DNA from: Hemicordylus capensis | Lineage: Eukaryota > Chordata > Lepidosauria > Squamata > Cordylidae | Length of the DNA: 64,000 bases | NCBI RefSeq assembly: GCF_027244095.1 | Contig: NC_069660.1 | Coordinates: 142,341,834-142,405,833, forward strand | Direction: 5' to 3' | Shown here: piece after piece, positions 46,347 to 56,812 of the stretch | Layout: each line of letters opens with the position of its first letter | Numbering within the stretch: the stretch's first letter is position 1 | Translations under genes and position numbers: made by a program | Notes under the pieces: generated by a model | Database searches by the model: none | Seen by the model: only the letters and a program-made list of their open reading frames with translations | What the model was told of the DNA's origin: nothing

Positions 46347-46780
46347 TAGAAGTGTTGCAAGGTGCGAAGGAATGGTGCAACAGTTTCAAACTATGAGTAA
46401 AGGGTTGTTCAGTGCTTCATGGTAGGCTGGTGGCCATTGATATCACTGTCCACTGCAATGTGGTTTCCAGGTGGGAGGTGTCCATATTCTCCTTGAACTG
46501 TGTTTTCTTCCCCCACCTCCTGCCTCATTTTGGACCAATGGGGTTGCGGAGGAGGCAGGGAGATGATGTGACATCATGGGGGGAAATCCTCATCTCCCTT
46601 GCACAAAGCCGTCACGCAAAGCATCATTCAAAAACATAAATCTAAATTGCAGGTTTGTACCTTTGTACAAGCACTACACTGTGTTTGTACCTTTGTACAA
46701 ACACAAACAAAAGACCAATGATGGGGAAAGCGCTGCTCCAAAATGAGAATTTACTTGCAGCTTTGCACCCTTGCACAAGT
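46347..46780. mobile_element. Possible DNA element with GTGTTGCAAGGTGCGAAG ends
   Basis: 46351-46370 and the complement of about 46755-46773 (CTTGTGCAAGGGTGCAAAG) are inverted. Within it GTTTGTACCTTTGTACAA occurs twice (46651-46700). The interior is non-coding. Confidence 0.4.
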
Positions 46781-47231
46781 GATCCACCAAATAAATAAAT
46801 AAATAAATAAATAAGTGGTGGAGAGGGCCTCTAGATAAACATTCAGGGAGTTAGGGATCGGGTGGATTTTGAACAAGAGGGTTGCAGTTGAGGAATCAAG
46901 GCACCTGTTCCCCTTGCTTGTAGGGAATGTTCTGGAACATCTCTGGCTAGTGGATTCTGGCGAGACGTTTGATAATGGAAATCCTTTTAGAGTGGAGCCA
47001 GTACTTTTGCATACCTGATAAAGCTGGTTGGCATAATAGCTATTCGTTTCTGCCCCCAAGACATTATACATCTTTGGACTTATGTTTCTTGGAAGTGCTG
47101 GACATTCTAATTTACATTAAAGATTAGAAACTATGGACTCTCAATCTTTTTTGTCCAAGGTGTGCAGGGAATGGCAAAACTGCCACACATCCTGTTACTC
47201 AAACATTTTCTGGCTGCCCATGCTTGAGCAT

Positions 47232-47279
<48 letters not shown>

Positions 47280-47735
47280 GGCTGGAGTATCCTTAACAGA
47301 ATTGCTTTCACTCTCAGTCTTACCAAAGTTGCAAAACACCATATTTTCACATTTCACATTGTGTCTCTGCTTTGTATGAAATTAAACTCCTCCCCTTTAT
47401 TTGCAAAAGTCTTGCCTCTGCATTTGTTGCTCCTCCAGCATACTCTAATTGTCTTGTCACTGTCTGTGATTAATTCGTTATTCAATTGTCAGCCACAATT
47501 GTCTTGTCTCTAAACTGTGATCAATTTGTTATTCAAGCTTGCAAGTTTGGTTTTGAGTAACTCCCCCATTTTGGATTCAAAACATAGTTGCACATGTGGG
47601 TAGCAACACATAGGTGTGAGCAAGCATGGGGACAGAAACATGTTTTCTTCAACCCTCAGTCTTTTGTCAGATCTCAAGGGTTTCTGTCACTGACAGAATG
47701 ACAGAGGTTTGTCTGGACAAACCCTCAGCTGCATG
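46781..47735. other. No gene; (AAAT)n and (TG)n
   Basis: AAAT units at 46788-46814 and about 22 TG units at 47232-47275. TCACTGTCTGTGATTAATTC near 47457 and CTCTAAACTGTGATCAATTT near 47508 form a weak duplication including TTGTCTTGTC and GTTATTCAA. Confidence 0.6.
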
Positions 47736-48025
47736 CAGAGGCATATCTACGGAAAATAGCACCCAAGGCAAGCACTGAAATTGCGCCCCTGTCAAAACAT
47801 CTGACGCAAACTTAGAGTAAAAACTGCTTTGTTCCAGTAGGGTGGGAAAAAGTAACTTAGAAGGGAAATACAAAAACAAGCCCACCTCCCATGCAAAATC
47901 AGCACAAGGTTTCTGTAAGAATTCAACAGTAAACTGGGTTTTCAAACAGTCCCCAAAATTGTCGCCTCCCTATTGACTGAGCGATCCATGATTGATCCCT
48001 ACAGGAAGCATAATTCATTACAGTA

Positions 48026-48153
48026 CAGGTTTTCAAATGTGTGCCCTCTCAAGTTGCTGGACTAGAGCTCCCATCATCCACAGCCAAAAAACCCACTGTG
48101 GGTGGTGGATGTTGTAGTCCAACACCTGGAGACCCATGTCTAAGAACCCCCTG
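48026..48153. mobile_element. Palindromic MITE (GGACTACAACTCCCATCATCC type)
   Basis: GGACTAGAGCTCCCATCATC faces its near complement GGTGGATGTTGTAGTCCAAC, with ends CAGGTTTTCAAATGTGTG and (complement) CAGGGGGTTCTTAGACATGG. I recall the palindrome as a common squamate repeat, probably hAT-derived. No clean target duplication was seen. Confidence 0.6.
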
Positions 48154-48194
48154 CACTCAACAATCAAGAGGGGAAAAGAAATAATTACTTTGAC

Positions 48195-48285
48195 ATTTAT
48201 TTTTTACATTTGTATTCCACTCTTCTTCTAAGGAACTCCGGCTGGCATATATGGTCTCCCACACTTTAGTCTCAAACTTGAAAGG
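48195..48285 (-). mobile_element. CORE/MIR-like SINE fragment
   Basis: TTTACATTTGTATTCCACTC and TTCTTCTAAGGAACTCCG match the reversed 3' part of the SINE at 39531-39719. Confidence 0.5.
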
Positions 48286-48334
48286 AGGACGCTCAAAAAC
48301 ATTCAAGAACCTGATTTCCACATGCACCCTGAAG

Positions 48335-48434
48335 TAAAAGGTAAAGGTAAAGTGTGCAGTTAAGTCAATTTCTACTCCTGCCGCCCACAGAGCCCTGTTG
48401 TTTTCTTTTGGTAGAATACAGGAGGGGTTTACCA
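48335..48434 (-). mobile_element. Fragment of the TTTACC-tailed SINE
   Basis: AAGTAAAAGGTAAAGGTAAA, GTGTGCAGTTAAGTC and TTTTGGTAGAATACAGGAGG match 5997-6245. The head half is missing. Confidence 0.75.
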
Positions 48435-49048
48435 ACCTTGAAGTGGTACAGTCCAGTCTTTCACCTCAGGGCTATACCACATCATTTTAATGAATATGTA
48501 GGCTAGAGCTGCAGTGGATCCATCTATCACAAGCTTTTCAGCCTTTGAGTAAAGATACTTGTAAGGTTTGCATTCTTACTGTAGCAAAAACTACTTTTAT
48601 TTGTTCTTACAATAAACTCCTTTTGTTAATTAAAACTACTCTCCCAAGTAAGTTTTCTTGATTTCAGACATTTGCACAAATTAAAACTGCTTGGAACTGT
48701 CTCCTCTTTTAAGCTAAATTCCCCACATTTGCCCAAATTGGGGGTGTTGACCAATCATCCCCAGGGCAGTCCATAAACAGTACAGGCTGACAAAGGATGG
48801 AGAACTACATTGTGTAGCACACAAATGTACCCAATAAACACAGTATGATGGTTCCAGACTAAACAACAAGTCTGGAAGTTCCCTTCTATTCCTTTTGGCT
48901 GGAGAAATATTTGAAATTTATAAAAAACAAAACAAAAAAACAACAACCCTCAGAAGCCATAAAGTGCTGAATAAAACTTCTGATAGTCATACACTGGGAT
49001 TTTGATGCTTGTTGGATTTCCTGAAGATTTACAGAAGCAACTTAGATA

Positions 49049-49127
49049 CATGGGAAGCTGCTTTATATTGAGTCAGACACTCCATCTAGCTTGGCATTGT
49101 CTACTCTGATGGGCAGCAGCTCTCACT
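49049..49127 (-). mobile_element. Sauria-type SINE 3' fragment
   Basis: ACATGGGAAGCTGCTTTATA, TTGAGTCAGACACTCCATCT and CATTGTCTACTCTGATGGGC match the reversed 3' half of the Sauria family. Confidence 0.8.
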
Positions 49128-49803
49128 GACTTATGTTAAAATTTGTTTTTTTTTAATTATGTGTAGCCCCTTCAGGGGGCTTCCTAAAGGCTGCGGCGGG
49201 GGGGGGGGTGTGTGTGTGTCCGTAAAGGTTCCCCCTCCCCACTCCAGACGCCACAGCCCATCCCGGGCTGATTTTTGGGCCCATTCAGGTCTGCAAAGAT
49301 CAGCACGGTGGCCATTTTGGAGGCAGCCACGCATGCTCAAATGACCTCTGCAAGGCCTGACAAGGCCTAGGGCCTCTCAGGGACCATTTGAAAATGTGCG
49401 GTGGGCATTTTTAAAAATTGATTTTTTTTAATGGCTGCCAATGGCTGCCACACATGCTCAAATGGTCCCTGAGAGGCTCTAGGCCTTGCCAGGCCTTGCA
49501 GAGGCCATTTGAGCATGCATGGCAGCTTCCAAAATGGCCACAACGCCGATGTTTGCTGGCCCGAACGGGCCCGAAAATCAGACCGGGATGGCCTGTGGCA
49601 GTAAATTAAGAGGCCGGCGGGGAGGGGAAACCTTTGCACACACACACACCCGTGGCCTTTAGGAAGCCCCCTGAAAAAGGTAAAAGAATTTTTTTTGCAA
49701 CATGGCACTGGCACGTGTCTTGGCTGCCCTACCCTAGATACGCCTCTGGCTGCATGCAACAATGGCCACATGTTGTCACTTTCACCAGGTCTATGATGAG
49801 CAG

Positions 49804-50485
49804 TAGTCATGTGCACGGACCGGTTCGGAGGCCATTCTAAAGGCCTCCAGACCGGTCCGGCACGGGGTGGTTTTGGTTCGGGTGGGGGGTTCTAAAAAGA
49901 ATAGGGGGGGGGCTTTACTCACCCCTTCCAAGAAAGTCCGTATTCTATGTAGTAATCGGGCGGCAGGGTGCCGCCCTCTTCAATCTCCGGCGCGGGCTCC
50001 TTTTTGTAAACATAATCGGGCGGCAGGGTCGCTCCCAGTCCTTGCCGCCCGCCCTCCTCAACTTTAAACTTCAAGCAGGCGCGCGAAAGGCTTCCTAGAA
50101 GCCAGTTGCAGCCCAGCCGGCAAGGGGGAAGGGGACGGCAGGGAGTTCTCCTGCCGTCCCCTGGTAATGGGGGACCATCTTTCAAGAAGGGGGCGGCGGG
50201 GAGGGGGGAACCCCCTGATACCTACAGGGGGCGGCCGCCAGCCGAGGGAGGCCTGCTCGGCTTGAAGTTTAAAGTTGAGGAGGGCGGGCGGCAGGGACTG
50301 GGAGCGACCCTGCCGCCCGGTTATGTTTACAAAAAGGAGCCCGCGCCGGAGATTGAAGCGGGCGGCACCCTGCCGCCCGATTACTACATAGAATACGGAC
50401 TTTCTTGGAAGGGGTGAGTAAAGCCCCCCCTATTCTTTTTAGAACCCCCCACCCCAGTGCCGGACCGGTTCCGTGCACACCCCTA
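49804..50485. mobile_element. GC-rich hAT foldback element, nearly perfect arms
   Basis: Ends TAGTCATGTGCACGGACCGG and (complement) TAGGGGTGTGCACGGAACCG. ATGAGCAG flanks it at 49796-49803 and 50486-50493. About 190 bases near 49890-50082 are repeated inverted at about 50255-50450 with roughly three substitutions (blocks AGTCCGTATTCTATGTAGTA, ATCTCCGGCGCGGGCTCCTT, CCTCAACTTTAAACTTCAAG). The GC content is far above the neighbourhood. Non-coding. It starts only 55 bases right of the previous hAT. Confidence 0.93.
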
Positions 50486-50517
50486 ATGAGCAGAACTCTC
50501 AGGCAAGTACCTTAACC

Positions 50518-50575
50518 ACAACATTACCAGATATATCCTCTACAATATTCTCTACAACATTACCAGATATATCCT
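50518..50575. repeat. Direct duplication
   Basis: ACAACATTACCAGATATATC, then CT, occurs at about 50518-50539 and again at 50554-50575. It is a short local duplication in otherwise unassigned DNA (50494-50849). Confidence 0.85.
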
Positions 50576-50857
50576 AGCTTCCCATTTAAACTATGCTTCC
50601 TCCAGGGGAATTCCATTCCATTTATAGACAGTCCAATTGATTTGCAGAGGGAATAGCGTTTTAATGAATACCTCAGTATAAGTGACAGTATATTTAGTAT
50701 GTCTGAGTAATCCAATCAAGCTTCCCTAGGAAGAGAATATTTTCTTTGGCTTACACTGCTTGTGAAGTGAGCAGTGATTGAAAGTGTGTCCGAATACACA
50801 TTACATCAAGGAATTCAGAAACTGTGGGAAGCTATTACACAATCCAGTGCTGGTCAC

Positions 50858-51199
50858 TAGGGATGTGCACAAATCAATTTTTTTAAAAATTCCATTTGTA
50901 CCCAAATTCAATCACCCCCTATTTCTTTTGGGTCTGAATCTGGCCAGCTAGCACAGGGGCCATCTGATTTCTCCGCAAATCTCCTGAAACAGGTAGATTC
51001 GGGTACAAATAGTTTTGTACCCAAATTGATTTGCACAGACAGCAGGTGCAGGCAGTGATTCTCTCAGCTGCAGCAGGGGGATGGGGCAAAAAAAAAAAAA
51101 TCTCTTCTCTTTTCCTCAATCAGGAAAGCAGGATCAAAAAGCTGAGAGTCCACTCCAGGCAGCAGGAAGGCAGGGCAAAGCAAAGCAAAGCTCCTCTTG

Positions 51200-51261
<62 letters not shown>

Positions 51262-51724
51262 CACAAGGCAGGAAGGCAGAATGGTAGCTGGCTGGACCAG
51301 TACAGTGCATTTGAAAATCCCACCTTTGGATTCCCCCAACCCTTGCCCCTTCTTTTACCCTTCCCCTAGCCAATGCGGGGTCAGTCACCTCTGGCAACAC
51401 AACATTTGAATGGAAATGAGCCAATCTGGAAGCGGGGGGGGGGAATCACCAGTCAATCATTGCACATTGTAAGTCACCAATCTGAAACTTAGGAGGGCAG
51501 GATTTTCAACAAAAATTCCTGACACAAATGGAGACAGTAAGAGTAATCACCACAAAATGGAGGTCTGAATTTACAAATTTTTGAGGTCCGAAATCTGGGT
51601 AATTTGTTTTGGACTTGAATCTGGCCAGCTAGCACAGGGGTGATTTGTTTTGTCCACAATTCGCCCCAAACAGCTAGATTTTAGTACAAATCATTTTGTA
51701 CCCAAATCAGTTTGCACATCCCTA
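50858..51724. mobile_element. hAT element with subterminal direct repeats, 8-bp target duplication
   Basis: Ends TAGGGATGTGCACAAATCAA and (complement) TAGGGATGTGCAAACTGATT. CTGGTCAC flanks it at 50850-50857 and 51725-51732. Both end regions carry the same directly repeated about 100-base module (GAATCTGGCCAGCTAGCACA, then TTTTGTACCCAAAT). The middle holds a CT microsatellite at 51203-51259. Non-coding. Confidence 0.9.
51203..51259. repeat. (CT)n microsatellite
   Basis: About 28 CT units within the hAT element. Poly-Leu-Ser and Arg-Glu frames across it are artefacts. Confidence 0.97.
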
Positions 51725-51732
51725 CTGGTCAC

Positions 51733-53106
51733 AGTCTCTAAAGCTAAAACATGACCTGATGCCCATGAGTGACATGGCTACCCATCATCAAATCTAGAAA
51801 CAGTGTGCTGCAGGGTGAAGGTAAGGGATTGTATTTCAGGCCAGCTGGTACAGGCCTGCAACCAGATTGAACCTGTGATGGTGCTGAGTCCAGCTGCAGG
51901 ATTGATCATCATCTCTTTGTCACATGCTTTGCTTTTAAGTTACTGACTGTAAGAAAACATGCAGATTGATTGGCACTAAATAAGTTCAGCTTCTCAAGAA
52001 AAGATGCACCTGTATAAGTTCCTAAGAAATTCATTATGCTCATCAAGATGAAAACATTGAATCTATTAACATGAAATTTCTATGCCACGTTTCTGTACAA
52101 AGAAGGGTTCAGGTGCCAAATGAGCTGATTTTACAATCTAAAACTGTATATACCAATTACAAAGAATGACATCATAAATCACAGCAAACACAACACAATA
52201 AAAATTTTCTTCAGCAGGTCATTCTGGAGGCATGAGAGATCAGCAAAAATCACACCCCATGCAAAGAGCAGACCTGCAGTTGTCTAGACTCTTTAGTCTA
52301 GATGTCAGCCAGCAAGTTTAGAATGAAGTCCAAAACATCTGAGAACACTTATGTATCCACATATTTCCAGCACTTCTCTACATAGAACCTATCTGATGTC
52401 CAAACAATTTGGGGCTCGGGAACGTGAAGGACTGCCTTTCCCTATATGAATCTCTCCAGACACTGAGATCCCTTATATGAATCTCTCTGAACACCAAGAG
52501 GACTGTGCAACCTTCAGGAACCTACTTCCAGATTGCAGGGAATGCTTTTGGGGGCAGGGGAATTTGGCAAAAAATCCCCCCCTGCCCCACAGGTATGCAT
52601 GCCACATTAGTGTTTCATTAATCTGATGCTTTCTTAGACTGGAAGTCTGCTTCTCTATTTTCTAGGAAGAAGAGTGGTACACCAAGCATCTATCTGGTGG
52701 ATGTGTGTGTAGAAATTCTTGTGGGAAAGAATGCTACTGCATTCTGGAACGTGTAAATTGGGTTGAATGACTGACCTTTTCCACAGCCCTCCTGCAACAG
52801 GAGTCGTCTTGTAGTGGAGGGTGGTAGGACTCTGTGTATTTAATTTCAAGTTTTAATTATTTTTGAAACCATCAATCAGTTTTTATTATTTTATTTTTTT
52901 AATGCAGTGATTATCAGATGTTATGTTATTTTTTTCTCATGATTCTCAGATGTTAGTGCAATTTGGGCTTAATTTAATTTTTTTATAAAAACACCTTAAT
53001 CAAATGCTGGACTGATTTACTTGAAATTAAATACACAGAGTCCTGCCATTCCCCACTACCTGTGTGTCAAATTTCAGATCTCTCTGCCAAGCCATTACCA
53101 CACTCT
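51733..53106. other. No feature recognised
   Basis: Unassigned. AAATTAAATACACAGAGTCC near 53025 has its complement near 52832-52851 (GACTCTGTGTATTTAATTTC), giving an inverted pair about 175 bases apart that suggests another small inverted-repeat relic. Confidence 0.45.
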
Positions 53107-53540
53107 GAGGTTATTCTCACAATGGGGAAAAACTGGGCAAAAGAAGCCCAGCCCGGTTTTTCCCCATCGTGAGAACCAGTGGGCTCACGGGCGAGCCCGG
53201 TGGTTCTTTGGCAGCTAGCCCACCAAAGTAGCCCTCCTCTTAGCCCAGGTTAGCAGAGCGAGCACTTCGCTAACCCAGGCTTTTGGATCGTGTGCTGCCA
53301 TGGCACGGCTCCACGCCACGGCAACACATGAGGAGATCATCCTGGGGGTCTCTCCAGGATGCCCTGCACGCTCATGGAGGGCATCCTGGAACTTCCGGGG
53401 GCTGTGCGGCCCCTGATCCCTGCCACCCCTGTTGGCTCTGTCACAGAGCCAGCAGTCGTGTGGGCAGCCGATCCGGCCACCCAGCTATGAACAGCTGCTC
53501 GTCTGCGGGGTGAGTGGGCTGAGCCCATGAGAAGCGCCTC
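53107..53540. mobile_element. DNA transposon copy C (GAGG-TTCTCAC ends)
   Basis: Left GAGGTTATTCTCACAATGGG and right complement GAGGCGCTTCTCATGGGCTC resemble copies A and B. Next to the left end is a 30-base hairpin (53110-53139 with 53146-53175; AATGGGGAAAAACTGGGC against CCCGGTTTTTCCCCATCG). Interior hairpins such as GGCTCTGTCACAGAGCC follow. CpG-rich and non-coding. Confidence 0.55.
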
Positions 53541-53678
53541 TCTGAACTTTTAGTCTTTTCCCCTTAGATTTTTTGGTTTTAAAAGGTGTCCTTGTCCACC
53601 CACACTGGTTCACAAGGATCTTTCTCTTGTTTTAATCATTTTGCAATAGCTGGGTATGCAAGGAACCTTATAATTTAA

Positions 53679-53714
53679 ACAAACAAACAAACAAACAAAC
53701 AAACAAACAAACAA
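53679..53714. repeat. (AAAC)n microsatellite
   Basis: About nine AAAC units. Confidence 0.95.
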
Positions 53715-55282
53715 GCTCAGAGAACAATAACTGTGGCTGTAGGGGAGGTGGGGTTGCTTGAACTGCAGAAATAGTGTATGACTACCATTTTGTATTTCTC
53801 CCACCATTTTTCTTCTGATTTTCCAATATATTTAATGATAATTTACAGATATTTCTGAATTATATCCAATCAGATATAGATTTCTGAGTACAGTACAGAG
53901 TGTAGAAGCTGCTATAGATTTTGGATTTGCCTGTGTGGTGTGCCAGCCTGTCCATTGTTCTAGTAGACTGCTGGCAGTGTGTGAGAGCACTGGGGGAAAA
54001 TAAAATAATATAATATTGTCCAGACGTTGAGGGCATTGCACAAGAAACAAGTCTGCCTGGTTTGGAATTGGGAAGGGTGGCAGGCAGAGATAACATTCCC
54101 CAAAGTCACTCTCAGAAAGGTAGCTTCACCTCCGCCTCTTGCATTATCCAAGAGGTCTCTCCATACGATGCAGCAAAAATGCCTCACTGCCATTATCAGC
54201 ACTCTCCCAAAGTGCAACATTTAAAACACGCTTATGTGAAGGAACAAGGCCTAAACCTCTTCTTTCTGTAAATAGGATTTTATGTTGCAATTGCCTTCCT
54301 ATTCACTGTATTAGGAAAGCTGTGCAGGGGTCAGAGGTTAATGGCTCATGTTCAGCAGTTTCATTTTTGAGAGTGATGAAATGTACAGGTTTGATTTTGG
54401 AGGGAAGTGGACGTTTGATTTTATTGGTTATGTTTTGAAAAATGGAGGCTACATCATTCACTTGTTAAATTGATTGGATGGTTTGTGTATATAAGGAGTC
54501 TGATTTCTGCAGATTCCTAGTACAAGTATGGTGCAGGAAAAGAAGAGTCCAGGAGACTTCTGGAAAAAACAGTCCAAGAGAGTGTAGTTTAAGTTGGAAG
54601 AAGTGCAGAACTAAAGAGTCCAAGTGAAGGATGTGTGCACACAGTCTGAGAGAGAATCAGAGCTGGGGCTAGAAAGAGCTGAGAAATAATTGGCAGAGAG
54701 TGGAAAATCTCTGAAGAGCTATATCACTCAACAGCAAGAAGTAACAGTCCGTGAACCCCAGAACTGTGAAGGCAAGCAGGACCTGAGGCTGAACAAGGGA
54801 CAAGCTGCGTTGCTGGGTGCGTTTTCTTCCTTATGTTCATTTGGTTGCTGTTTTTGTAACAAACCTTTCAGGAGAACTATTGGTTTTAAACTGAACTATT
54901 TTCAAAGTAAGAATTTATGTTTGTGTGTGTGTGTGCATACCATAGCTTCTGTCTGTTTTCCTCCACTCTACGCCTAAAGCCTTTACCACTTCAATACAGT
55001 ATTTTTTAAAAACACAACAGAGGTTTGGAAGGCTGTTGCCTCAGACTCAGCCAGAGAAAGCCTAAACGTCTACTTGGTGGCTGTGGTTAAACTTAAAAGT
55101 CATGAGGCTGGTAACAAGTGGTAGCAGCACAATGTGATCCGTCACAGCTTATATTATGTATTAAGGCCCAATCATCATTAATCATCATGAAGAAAGCCAT
55201 TGGCTGTATGAACAACACTTTGCTATTAGCATAAAGAAGTTTCTGTAAATCCCTCATACCACCACCCCACCCCCAACCTATG
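53715..55282. other. No gene; TATA-like block near 54470
   Basis: TTGATTGGATGG (inverted CCAAT) is followed about 15 bases later by TATATAAGG at 54489-54497, an arrangement like a core promoter or the 5' part of an LTR. No partner repeat, coding domain or exon was found, so no element is claimed. A GT run is at 54924-54936. Confidence 0.3.
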
Positions 55283-55355
55283 CATAGTGAAAACCTCCTG
55301 GGCATTTTTCACACAGGGCTTTTAGCTCGCATCTCCTCTGTAATGGAGGGTGTGC

Positions 55356-56584
55356 CAGGCGCGTAACAATGATAGGGCAAGGGGAGACAGTTGTCTGGGG
55401 GCCCCACTGCCTGGAGGGGCACCCCAGAGGCACCTCATGTGACTCCCCATTGCCCCCTGCCCAGCCCCATAGCCTCTCAGCCACTTGCCCTCTTCGCCGT
55501 CTCTCCTGCTTGTTCTGCTGGCCCGCAATGGAAGCAGCAGGCAAGCGGCAAAGAGCTCCTTTTCTCCCGCCTCTCAGCTGATCGGCGGGTGGGCGGGGCT
55601 TCCACGGAGGTCTCTGTGTAGGCCGCAGTGAAGCCTGAACTCGAGTAGGGCCCGAGCCAGCCAGGAAGGAGGAGGCAGCCAGAGTGTTCTCTGCAGCAGA
55701 AGACCCCAGACCAGCATCTGCTTAACCCAGACCAGCATTTGCCAGGTAGAGTGTGAACTCCTTTTTGTGGTTACCTTTCCCGGCCCCCCCCCCATATATA
55801 GGGATCTGCTTGCCATAGGGCTTGGATATGGGGGGGGGGGGAGAGACCGAGAAGTCTCTGAATATTTATTTTGAAACAGCTTGGAAAATTTGCTGACTTA
55901 AAAAAAACTATCTAAAAAGTCCTATAAGTGGCTTGTTTCATGGCAGAAAATTGCAGAAACTTCTGGAACAGTATTTTATTAATTTTATTTATTCATTCAT
56001 TCATTTATAAATGCACTTATGTTCAAGTTGTTTTGCAACCCAGAAGGTCTGAGTGAGAACTGTGAAGCATGTGTGGTGCTTTTATTTTATTTTTCTTGTG
56101 TGTGAACTGCTCCCCAATAACTTGCAGGGACTTCAGGGTAAATCTGGCCAACATGTGAATGCAGCACCTCCATTCCAGAGGAGATGTGTGTTAAAGCGCT
56201 TTAAAAGCCTCCTGTGAAAAACCTCCTGCAATCAAACTTGACTGAATTTGTTCAGAATTCTGAGAAAACAAACATAGGTTCACCCTGCATGGTTGAAAGT
56301 CTCCTTTGCTAATCTGCAGCGAGGGGCCCATTTTAATAATTCATCTTTCTAGTGTGTTCTAGGCATTAAAAGTAATACAAATGTATAGTACTCGATGTAT
56401 ATCACTATATATTGTGACGTGTGTGTGTGTATTCAGTGAAATGTATTTGCAGGCAGCATACTTATTTTGGAATATCAGACTTAAATCCTTGGGGGCCTGG
56501 GGTGTGTGGAGGCCCTGGACTTTGGGGGGGGGGCCCATTTTAAAATCTTGTCTCTGGGCCCACTCCAACCTTGCTACGCCCCTG
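55356..56584. mobile_element. hAT element, 1.23 kb, 8-bp target duplication
   Basis: Ends CAGGCGCGTAACAATG and (complement) CAGGGGCGTAGCAAGGTTGG. GGGTGTGC flanks it at 55348-55355 and 56585-56592. The left 350 bases are GC-rich (a human-like CpG density is not implied). It contains a reversed copy of element R and an ATTCATTCATTC run near 55990. No transposase was recognised. Confidence 0.9.
56060..56240 (-). mobile_element. Reversed copy of element R inside the hAT
   Basis: On the minus strand it reads CACATCTCCTCTGGAATGGA, then GATTTACCCTGAAGTCCCTG, CAAGTTATTGGGGAGCAGTT and CACACACAAG. This aligns with 55331-55355 joined to 56593-56660. Confidence 0.8.
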
Positions 56585-56812
56585 GGGTGTGCGTTCGCAT
56601 ATCGGACAGATTTACTCCAAAGTCTCTGCGAGCTATTGGGGAGCACTTCACGGACAATGTGTGTTTTTCATTGCACATTAGAGTGTAGCCCAATTTATAT
56701 CCAGGGTGAAAAAAATCAACTTTTTGTGTTGGTTTTGGGGGGCAGCTTTGAACGCACAATAAAACCTCACAGTAAAGCCTGCTGTGTGAAATACACCCTA
56801 GTTAGGACATTC

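Larger units (their letters stand above)
47736..49748. mobile_element. hAT element, 2.0 kb, 8-bp target duplication, with nested repeats
   Basis: Ends CAGAGGCATATCTACGG and (complement) CAGAGGCGTATCTAGGGTAG. GCTGCATG flanks it on both sides (47728-47735 and 49749-49756). The right third is a foldback: 49167-49400 pairs imperfectly with 49440-49680 (AGGAAGCCCC, GCCATTTTGGAGGCAGCC, CATGCTCAAATG blocks). Between lie a palindromic MITE and three SINE fragments. No transposase is visible. Confidence 0.85.
55283..56812 (+). mobile_element. Inverted-end element R, split by a hAT insertion
   Basis: Left part 55283-55355 and right part 56585-56812 form one element once the hAT and one target copy are removed. 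Ends GGGCATTTTTCACACAGG and (complement) GGGTGTATTTCACACAGCAG. A second, reversed copy at about 56060-56240 runs without a break across the point where this one is split. The superfamily is unknown. Confidence 0.75.

Noticed and set aside
49867-50478. Opposed frames of 66-103 codons with similar protein sequence
   Set aside because: They are the two inverted arms of the GC-rich hAT read on both strands; no transposase similarity.
51064-51424. Several frames of 67-112 codons rich in Leu-Ser or Arg-Glu
   Set aside because: Caused by the (CT)n tract within a hAT element.
54460-55130. Possible LTR suggested by CCAAT and TATATAAGG spacing
   Set aside because: No second LTR, no matching end repeats that I can define and no internal domains; left as unassigned.
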